Source: Planctomycetota bacterium (GTDB taxonomy: Bacteria > Planctomycetota > UBA8108 > JACQVS01). From it: a stretch of DNA of 33,732 bases. How positions within the stretch are numbered: position 1 is the first letter of the stretch; each line of letters begins with the position of its first letter. Of this stretch, positions 16,835 through 23,273 are shown in pieces. The notes beneath the pieces are model-generated. The model did no database searches. It was not told the origin of the DNA and saw nothing but the letters and a program-made list of their open reading frames with translations. The translations under genes were made by a program, and so were the position numbers. The stretch is taken from positions 1 to 33,732 of the forward strand of contig JACQVS010000232.1 of the NCBI GenBank assembly GCA_016209605.1, in the 5' to 3' direction.

Positions 16835-18211
16835 ATGTTCCAGTGGTTCATTGCTTGGAGGTACATCACCTCCCGGTTCATCACCCTGGCGGCCTTCCTC
16901 CTGGTCGCGCTCAGCGTCGCCATCCTCATCATCCTCCTCGGCATCATGGAGGGCTTCCAGAATGAGATGATCGAGCGCATCCGCGGCACCAGCGCCGACT
17001 TGAAAATCGTCTCCTCCAGATTCGTGGGGCTGGAAGACTACGAGGCCGTCCAGAAAATCGCCGGCGCCATCCCGGGAGTGCGGGCCACCATCCCCTATGT
17101 CGAAACGTTGGCCATGTTCCAGCTGGTGCTGCCGGCCGAGTTCGAGAGCACCTCGGAGTACCTGACCCTGCAAATCCAGGACTTGAAGCGAGAAGCGCAA
17201 GTGGGGAAGCTCAACGAGTACATTCACAACTACTACTCCAAGAGCCCGGACCTGCCGCAGACGGCCGAGGAGATCCTCTCCCGGGACTGGATCGAGAAAA
17301 GGCTGTGGGACAGGCCCTGGGGCCTCCGCCAGCGGCTTTCCGCCGGCAAAAACCGCCCGGAAAACCTCGGCGACCTGAAGCCGGCGTTGATCGGCAGCGA
17401 GGTTTTCCCGCCCGCATACGGCGACCTCACCGGCCTCGAGATCGAGTTCACCACCCTCTCGCCGGTGACCAACCTGCCCCGCACCCAGCGGTTCACCATC
17501 GCCGGATACTTCACCAGCAAGGACATGCTGCAGGACACCCGCACCGCCCTCCTCCAGCTCGAAGACGGCATCCCGTTCCTCGACCTCCTCAATCCGGAGA
17601 CGGGGAAAACGGCCGTTTCCGGCCTGCGGATTTACCTGCAGCCGGGAGTCGAGGCGGCTGCTCTGAAGGAACCCCTGCTCGCCGCCCTGGCCCAGGCCGG
17701 CGTCCCGTTCATCCGCGTTCACACCTGGAGGGAGGAGAAGGAGAAGATCCTCCGCGCGGTTCAAACCGAAAAAGGGCTGGTAGGCTTGATCCTCGCCGTG
17801 ATCGGCGTCTTCGTGGCGCTGATCATCTTCATCATCCTGACGGTGCAGGTGGTCGAGCGCACCAAGGACATCGGCATCCTGCTCTCCGTGGGCTCTACCC
17901 CGAGAGCCATCCTGGGAATCTACCTGCGCATCGGCGCCCTCATCTGCCTCGCCGGCATCGGCCTCGGCGTCCTCTACGGCGTGAGCTTTTGCCTGAGCCT
18001 CGACACCATCCAGCGGTGGGTCTACATCCTCACCGGCAAGGAGGTTTTCCCCAAGGACATCTATTATATCGACCGCATCCCGGTGCAGCTCACCACCGCC
18101 GACCTGTTGAAAACCATCCTGCTGGCGGTCTCCACCACCTTCATCGCCACCCGCCAGGCCGCCCGCCGGGCGGCAAGGAAAGATCCGGTCGAAGCGCTTC
18201 GATATGAGTGA
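16835..18211 (+). CDS. ABC transporter permease, LolC/LolE-like (FtsX fold)
   Basis: This is an inner-membrane permease of the FtsX/MacB type. Relatives release lipoproteins from the membrane (LolCE) or act as mechanotransmitters. The 458-residue protein begins MFQWFIAWRYITSR, with a first membrane helix at about 18-38 ending in GIMEGFQNEM, typical of LolC/E. A large periplasmic domain covers about 45-310. Three more helices follow (about 314-340, 357-385, 425-440), with the conserved cytoplasmic segment VERTKDIGILLSVGSTPRAI between them and the ending DPVEALRYE. I chose this ATG over an earlier in-frame one because the extra 45 residues are not family-like. No ATPase (LolD) or second permease is adjacent. 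The TIGR01777 gene follows after 35 bases. Confidence 0.88.
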   Translation: MFQWFIAWRYITSRFITLAAFLLVALSVAILIILLGIMEGFQNEMIERIRGTSADLKIVSSRFVGLEDYEAVQKIAGAIPGVRATIPYVETLAMFQLVLPAEFESTSEYLTLQIQDLKREAQVGKLNEYIHNYYSKSPDLPQTAEEILSRDWIEKRLWDRPWGLRQRLSAGKNRPENLGDLKPALIGSEVFPPAYGDLTGLEIEFTTLSPVTNLPRTQRFTIAGYFTSKDMLQDTRTALLQLEDGIPFLDLLNPETGKTAVSGLRIYLQPGVEAAALKEPLLAALAQAGVPFIRVHTWREEKEKILRAVQTEKGLVGLILAVIGVFVALIIFIILTVQVVERTKDIGILLSVGSTPRAILGIYLRIGALICLAGIGLGVLYGVSFCLSLDTIQRWVYILTGKEVFPKDIYYIDRIPVQLTTADLLKTILLAVSTTFIATRQAARRAARKDPVEALRYE

Positions 18212-18246
18212 AAAAAATAGCGGTTGAATTGAATTGAGGAGGATCC

Positions 18247-19167
18247 ATGAAAGTCTTGATCACCGGAGCCACGGGCTTCATCGGCAAGCGCCTGGCCAGG
18301 ACCCTTTCGAGCGATGGGCATGGCCTCGTTATCCTGAGCCGCTACCCTGATCAGGCCAGGAGCGCCTTCCCGTTCCCGGTCGCTGCCTTCGGCTGGCGGC
18401 CGGAGAGGGAGATCCCTCCCGGCGAGGCTTTCGCCGGAACGGACGCGCTCGTGCACCTGGCCGGGGAAGGGATCGCCAACCGGCGCTGGTCCGCTAGCCA
18501 GAAGAAAAAAATCTACAACTCGCGGATTCTAGGCACCCGCCACTTGATCCAGATGCTGAGGCTGCTCCAGGACCGGCCGAGGACGCTGGTCGCCGCCTCG
18601 GCGATCGGATACTACGGTTACCACGGCGACGAGGAACTGACGGAGCAGTCGGCTCCAGGAACCGGCTTCCTGCCGGAAACGTGCCGCGACTGGGAGAAGG
18701 AAGCCGAAACCGACTTGCCCGACGGCCCCCGCCTCGTCAAGCTGCGGATCGGCGTCGTCCTCGGCCCGGAAGGCGGCATGCTCAAGCGCCTCTTGCCGCT
18801 CTTCAAGCTCGGCCTAGGAGGCCCGGTGGGCCGGGGGAAACAGTGGATCAGCTGGATCCACGCCGATGACCTGGCGCGGCTCATCCTGTTCGCCCTGAAA
18901 AATCCCGGCCTCAAGGGCGCGGTGAACGGCGTCGCCCCCAATCCGGTGACCAACGCGCAGTTCTCCAAGGCCCTGGGCCGAGCCCTGCGCCGCCCGGCCT
19001 TCTTCATCGCCCCGCCTTTCGGCATGAAGCTGGCCTTCGGTGAAATGGCGGAGCTGATCCTCGGCAGCCAGCGCGTCAAGCCGCAGGCGGCGCTGGCGAG
19101 CGGCTTCCAGTTCGCATATCCGACAGTGAATGACGCGCTGGCCGAGATCTTCCAGAAGAAACTGTAA
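18247..19167 (+). CDS. TIGR01777 family NAD(P)-dependent epimerase/SDR protein
   Basis: This is an extended short-chain dehydrogenase-type protein (YfcH family in E. coli) with an unassigned substrate. The 306-residue protein opens with the Rossmann motif GATGFIG (7-13). It then has HLAGEGIANRRWSASQKKKI, the family signature SR(I)LGTRHL, ASAIGYYG with the tyrosines of the active site, GFLPETCRDWEKEA and the C-terminal DUF1731 part (NGVAPNPVTNAQFSKALGR, SQRVKPQAALASGFQFAYPT). A perfect GGAGG lies five bases before the ATG and fixes the start. Length and both ends are complete. The 35-base spacing suggests co-transcription with the LolC/E-type permease. Its stop codon abuts the truncated end of a sigma-factor remnant on the other strand. 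Confidence 0.93.
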   Translation: MKVLITGATGFIGKRLARTLSSDGHGLVILSRYPDQARSAFPFPVAAFGWRPEREIPPGEAFAGTDALVHLAGEGIANRRWSASQKKKIYNSRILGTRHLIQMLRLLQDRPRTLVAASAIGYYGYHGDEELTEQSAPGTGFLPETCRDWEKEAETDLPDGPRLVKLRIGVVLGPEGGMLKRLLPLFKLGLGGPVGRGKQWISWIHADDLARLILFALKNPGLKGAVNGVAPNPVTNAQFSKALGRALRRPAFFIAPPFGMKLAFGEMAELILGSQRVKPQAALASGFQFAYPTVNDALAEIFQKKL

Positions 19168-19339
19168 AGAGCCAGATCCCGAAGCGCTCCGGCTTTTTGA
19201 GCGCCGGAAGCTTCTGGTAGGCGCGCAGGAAGACCTCCTGGGTCAAATCGAGCGCATCGGGGACGTTGCCGGCATGGCTCCAGCAGAAGGCCCTTATCCG
19301 GGCCGCATAGCGGTCGTAAAGCGGCTCGAAAGCCTGGCG
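19168..19339 (-). pseudogene. Truncated ECF sigma factor, region 2 only
   Basis: Read on the minus strand from 19339, the sequence gives about 57 codons starting RQAFEPLYDRYAARIRAFCW and continuing with DALDLTQEVFLRAYQKLP, then KKPERFGIWL. This is the core of ECF sigma-70 region 2, which binds the -10 element and core polymerase. A stop codon (TAG, 19340-19342) precedes it in frame, so it has no start. The reading frame then runs into the end of the epimerase gene, where the similarity stops. Region 4 and the anti-sigma context are missing. An ATG upstream (19349-19351) is in a different frame, consistent with decay. I see this as a relic that marks a past rearrangement next to the GH127-like pair. 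Confidence 0.78.
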
Positions 19340-19448
19340 CTATCGATCATTTTAGGGTCCCTTACTCGCCGGTCAAGAGGAAAATTAATATTAATCATTT
19401 TTATTCTTATTGGAAATATGCTATGATTCTTCTCGGAGCCTTGGCATA
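19340..19448. other. AT-rich intergenic stretch
   Basis: This part of the 316-base gap between the epimerase and the first GH127-like gene holds the decayed 5' end of the sigma-factor remnant and an A/T-rich run (about 19378-19430). I see no further gene, terminator hairpin or RNA structure in it. Confidence 0.5.
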
Positions 19449-19477
19449 TTGACTTTCGATAAGCCCCTGGCGACAAT
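19449..19477 (+). promoter_or_regulatory. Candidate promoter for the GH127-like pair
   Basis: TTGACT (19449-19454) and GACAAT (19472-19477) are separated by exactly 17 bases. The first matches the -35 consensus in five of six positions and the second matches the -10 in four. The ATG at 19484 follows six bases after the -10 with no ribosome-binding site, so a start there would be leaderless. Confidence 0.42.
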
Positions 19478-19483
19478 TCCTAC

Positions 19484-21307
19484 ATGTTGGTAACGGCTCC
19501 ATATACGAGAAGGATGTATCTGGTTGTGGTATCTCTGTTTGCGATCGGCGGAATAGGTCTCACGATACAGGAGGTCCCGTCGGCGGCGTACGCGCCTTCC
19601 TCCAGTTACCAGGCCGTCGTTCCGAACACGCTCGACCTTGCGGAGCGGGCGAAGATTGGCATCCACCACGCCATGTCGATCATCCGGGAAGATCAGGACT
19701 ACGAAATGCCCTGGACGGGCGGAGGCTTCCAGTGGTCGCCTCTCATGGCCTGCCAACCCAAGTATATGGAGTATCTTCCCATGGAGCGAATAATGAGCGG
19801 CAGTCAGCAAAAGTTGGACCTGGAAGCCAAAATGGTCAACATGCTGGCGAGCCACATCGGCCCCGAAGGTATCTATTGGGTTCCCGGGTACGAGAACAAG
19901 CCGTGGCTCGGGCCCAAGGACGAGATGCCTTATGCCAACGTCCACGGACAGGGCAGGATGATGAGAGCGATGGCCATCTGGTATCAGTACACCAAGGACC
20001 CGAAGTGGAAAGAGCTTGTAGATCGCATGGTGGACGGGATGGACAAGGTGATGGTGGTGCACAAGGACGACTACGCCTACTTCCCCATCTACGGCTGGAT
20101 GCCCAATGAGTACTTCCGCTCCTGCTACACCAGGCGGGGCTGGAAAGACACTGTCGAGCCGACTCATGAGAAGTTCGGAGAGGAAGGGTCCATGTTCAAC
20201 CATCAGGGACACCTAGCGGGGGTGCTCGCCAACTGGTATATGCTGACAGGGAACAAGCAGGCTCTCCGCCTTTCCGGGGAGCTGGTCAGATTCCTCGTGA
20301 AGCCCAAGTTCTGGGCTGACTTCCAGGGAGGTGAATACCCTGGCGTGGTCGGAGCGGAACAGGCGCACTGGACCGGCCACTGGCATGGGCATATCAACGC
20401 CCTTCGCGCGATCCTTGAGTATGCTGTAGCTACCAACGATCCCAGGCTCAAGCAGTTCGTGCGGGATGGATACGGGTGGGCTCGGCAGCCGATGTTCGCT
20501 CGCATCGGTATGGTCGGAGACGGCCAAGGCTGCGGCTGCGGACGCTTGATAGGATTGGCGGTGAAGCTGGCATATGCCGGAATCGGCGACTACTGGGAAG
20601 ATATCGATCTGTACATTCGCAACCACGGCAGCGAGATGCAGTTCACTCCCGAGGACTGTGGCAATAAGATGATCCCCGCCGTTGGCGGATTCGCCGCAAA
20701 TCCGGCCAAGGACGACTGGGCGGGCTGCTGCACCCCGCACGGCAATATGGGCTTGTTCTACGCGTGGGACGCGACCCTTCGTTACTCTGATGGCGTCGCC
20801 AGGATCAACCTCCTGCTCAATCGGGCCTCTCCCTGGATGGACCTGGACAGCTATCTGCCGTATGAGGGGAAAGTGATTATCAAGAACAAGACCGCGCTCG
20901 AGGCGTTTGTGCGTATTCCTCTATGGGTTGAGTTGAACACGGTGCATTGCAAAGTCGGTCTCCAGTCAATGCCGCTGAAGTGGTTTGGGAGATACCTCGT
21001 GGTGAAGACCCTGAAGCCAAGCGACCTTGTCACGATCACATTTCCAGTGGTCGAGCGCTCCGAGAAATGGACTTTGCCGGCGCAGCTGTGGGGATGGTGG
21101 CCTGGATACCCACCCGGCACGGTCTTCACTTTCAAATTCAAGGGGAACACGCTCATAGACATGTCGCCGTGGCCTACCCAGGGTTCCCAAACGCCTGACG
21201 AGTCGAGATGGCGGCCCTATTCGGAGCGCGCCAAGCAGTATGCCTCGGACGAGGCGCCCATGGTGAATGTAACGCGGTTTGTCTCGCCACTGGTTTTTAG
21301 TTGGTGA
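19484..21307 (+). CDS. GH127/DUF1680-like putative beta-L-arabinofuranosidase, copy 1
   Basis: This 607-residue protein probably acts on arabinofuranosides outside the cytoplasm, judged from distant similarity to GH127. It has a hydrophobic leader (about 11-33), an (alpha/alpha)6-barrel region (about 45-450) with VHGQGRMMRAMAIWYQYT, KDDYAYFPIYGWMPNEYFRS and FNHQGHLAGVLANWY, then a beta-sandwich with KVIIKNKTALEAFVRIPLWV and DLVTITFPVVER. The adjacent cysteines C415-C416 in GCCTPHGN fit the GH127 nucleophile/zinc pair. C350 and C352 in GCGCGR could supply the other zinc ligands. An in-frame ATG at 19514 (MYLVVV) is an alternative start. The GC content is clearly lower than that of neighbouring genes. 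The next gene is a close paralogue. Assignment to GH127 itself is moderately sure; the substrate is not. Confidence 0.68.
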   Translation: MLVTAPYTRRMYLVVVSLFAIGGIGLTIQEVPSAAYAPSSSYQAVVPNTLDLAERAKIGIHHAMSIIREDQDYEMPWTGGGFQWSPLMACQPKYMEYLPMERIMSGSQQKLDLEAKMVNMLASHIGPEGIYWVPGYENKPWLGPKDEMPYANVHGQGRMMRAMAIWYQYTKDPKWKELVDRMVDGMDKVMVVHKDDYAYFPIYGWMPNEYFRSCYTRRGWKDTVEPTHEKFGEEGSMFNHQGHLAGVLANWYMLTGNKQALRLSGELVRFLVKPKFWADFQGGEYPGVVGAEQAHWTGHWHGHINALRAILEYAVATNDPRLKQFVRDGYGWARQPMFARIGMVGDGQGCGCGRLIGLAVKLAYAGIGDYWEDIDLYIRNHGSEMQFTPEDCGNKMIPAVGGFAANPAKDDWAGCCTPHGNMGLFYAWDATLRYSDGVARINLLLNRASPWMDLDSYLPYEGKVIIKNKTALEAFVRIPLWVELNTVHCKVGLQSMPLKWFGRYLVVKTLKPSDLVTITFPVVERSEKWTLPAQLWGWWPGYPPGTVFTFKFKGNTLIDMSPWPTQGSQTPDESRWRPYSERAKQYASDEAPMVNVTRFVSPLVFSW

Positions 21308-21314
21308 CACAGCG

Positions 21315-23252
21315 ATGGTCAAGAAGTTGAGATCACAATTGATGTCGATGTTTAATCGGTTTAGACCCAGTGCGGGGCTGATCGTTTTAGGCGCGTGCTG
21401 CCTTGGCCTGGCGCCGGCTCGAGGCGCCGACGCGCCCTGGAAGCCGACGGGTAATGAAACGCCGGCCGGCATGAAGGCTCGATCCAGCGCCATCAATCGT
21501 CCTAAGGATCCGGGAGCTTATTACCGGGTGTCTGTTCCCGACACGCTCGACCTAGCGGAGCGGGCCTGGTTGGGAATAAACCACTTCACCTCGATTATCA
21601 GCGAGAAGGACGATTGCGAGATGCGCTGGGGGGCCGGTCCCACCGGTATGAGTCCTTTCAACCCTTCGTGTCTTCAAGCCTGCCAGCCCAAGGCCATGGA
21701 AGCCATGGGCATGCTGCGTCTGATGAGCGGCAGCCAGCAAAACCTGGAGTTGGAGGCCAGGATGCTGGAAATGCTGGCCTCTCATGTGGGCGAAGACGGC
21801 ATTTACTATGTGGTTCCGACGGGTGGAAAGAAGCCCTGGCTCGGTCCGGAGGAGATGCGTCCGAATGCCAACGTCCACGGCCAGGGTCGAATGCTTCGGG
21901 CAATGATAATCTGGTATCAGTATACCGGCAATCCAAGATGGAAGGAGCTGGTTGACCGGATGGTGGACGGCCTGGATCGAGTGATGGTGGTGCATAAGGA
22001 TGACTATGCGTATTTTCCGATCCAGGGGTGGATGCCTGAAGAATACTTCAGATCCTGTTACGTCAAGGGACGCGGCTGGAAGGACACTTCCGAGCCCGAG
22101 AACGAGAGGGGCGGCGAGGAAGGATCGCTCTTCAATCACCAGGGACATATAGCCGGGGCGCTGGCGAACTGGCACGTGCTGACGGGCAACGAGCAAGCCT
22201 TGCGATTGTCTGGAGAGCTGGTGAAATTCCTCGTGAAGCCCAAGTTCTGGTTGTACTGGAAGGGCGGGGCCGGCGAGTATCCCGGAGTGGTGGGGTCTGA
22301 CCACGCCCACTGGGAAGCGCACTATACGGGAGCGATCAATACTTTGCGCGCGATTCTCGAGTACGCTATCGCGACCAACGACCCGCGCCTCAAAGAGTTT
22401 GCGCGGGATGGTTATGAATGGGGCCGCCGTATACACCTCGCCCGCATCGGTTTTGTCGGAGGTTGCTGCGGCCATCCCCGACTGCTCGGACTCGCCGTCA
22501 AGCTGTCGGATGCGGGGGTCGGAGACTACTGGGAAGACGTGGATCTGTATATCCGCAACCACATCAGCGAGATGCAGTTTACGCCGGAGGACATCCCTGA
22601 TCTCAAGAAGCTTGGCGGTGACGCAACACGGGACGAATTAGTGAACGCGACGATGGGCGGCTTCGGACATATCTTCCACAAGGACAGCACGGCGCTGTGC
22701 TGCTCGCCGCACGGCAACATGGCCTTGTTTTACGCCTGGGACGGGACCATCCGGTACTCCGATGGCATGGCCACCATCCACCTGCTGTTGAACCGAGCAT
22801 CTCCCTGGCTCGACCTCGACAGTTATCTGCCATACGAGGGCAAGGCGGTTATCAAGAACAAGACGGCGAAAGAGGTATTGGTCAGGATCCCCGTTTGGGT
22901 GGATCGAAACGCGATCCGTTGCTGGCGCGGATCTGATCGATTACAGCCAGTGTGGCTCGGCAACTATATCTACATCGACAAGTTGCAGCCTGGCGACGTA
23001 TTGACCATCGAGTTTCCAATGGTGGAGCGGACGGAGAAGTGGACCCTGTATTATATGTGGCCCCGGCCCGATGGAATGCCCCAGCCGGACGTTTTCACGC
23101 TCAAGTTCAGAGGTGATACGTTGATCGGACTCTCGCCGCCGCTGGTGCCCGGGATACCGCTATATCAAGATCGTCCTGTGAAGTATGCGGCCAACAAGGC
23201 CCCGATGAAGGAGGTCACGCGGTTCGTCGCGCCGGTGGCGCTCAAATGGTAA
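21315..23252 (+). CDS. GH127/DUF1680-like putative beta-L-arabinofuranosidase, copy 2
   Basis: This is a paralogue of the preceding gene, sharing long near-identical stretches (ANVHGQGRM, WKELVDRMVDG, VMVVHKDDYAYFPI, LRLSGELV.FLVKPKFW, LLLNRASPW.DLDSYLPYEG). The 645-residue protein starts with a basic N-terminus and a signal peptide (about 15-38, ending PARGAD). The barrel region carries C384-C385 (GGCCGH) and the putative catalytic/zinc pair C462-C463 (LCCSPHGN). The beta-sandwich ends with DVLTIEFPMVERTEKW. It has an extra loop before the CC motif (about 438-458) not present in copy 1. The ATG lies 7 bases after the stop of copy 1, with GGTGA upstream. An earlier TTG in frame overlaps copy 1 but adds nothing family-like. 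The two are probably one transcript. Confidence 0.68.
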   Translation: MVKKLRSQLMSMFNRFRPSAGLIVLGACCLGLAPARGADAPWKPTGNETPAGMKARSSAINRPKDPGAYYRVSVPDTLDLAERAWLGINHFTSIISEKDDCEMRWGAGPTGMSPFNPSCLQACQPKAMEAMGMLRLMSGSQQNLELEARMLEMLASHVGEDGIYYVVPTGGKKPWLGPEEMRPNANVHGQGRMLRAMIIWYQYTGNPRWKELVDRMVDGLDRVMVVHKDDYAYFPIQGWMPEEYFRSCYVKGRGWKDTSEPENERGGEEGSLFNHQGHIAGALANWHVLTGNEQALRLSGELVKFLVKPKFWLYWKGGAGEYPGVVGSDHAHWEAHYTGAINTLRAILEYAIATNDPRLKEFARDGYEWGRRIHLARIGFVGGCCGHPRLLGLAVKLSDAGVGDYWEDVDLYIRNHISEMQFTPEDIPDLKKLGGDATRDELVNATMGGFGHIFHKDSTALCCSPHGNMALFYAWDGTIRYSDGMATIHLLLNRASPWLDLDSYLPYEGKAVIKNKTAKEVLVRIPVWVDRNAIRCWRGSDRLQPVWLGNYIYIDKLQPGDVLTIEFPMVERTEKWTLYYMWPRPDGMPQPDVFTLKFRGDTLIGLSPPLVPGIPLYQDRPVKYAANKAPMKEVTRFVAPVALKW

Positions 23253-23273
23253 GCCGGGCGCTTCTTATCCCGC

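Noticed and set aside
19294..19476. Small minus-strand reading frame over the sigma relic region
   Set aside because: It is in the wrong frame for the sigma similarity and has no recognisable content.
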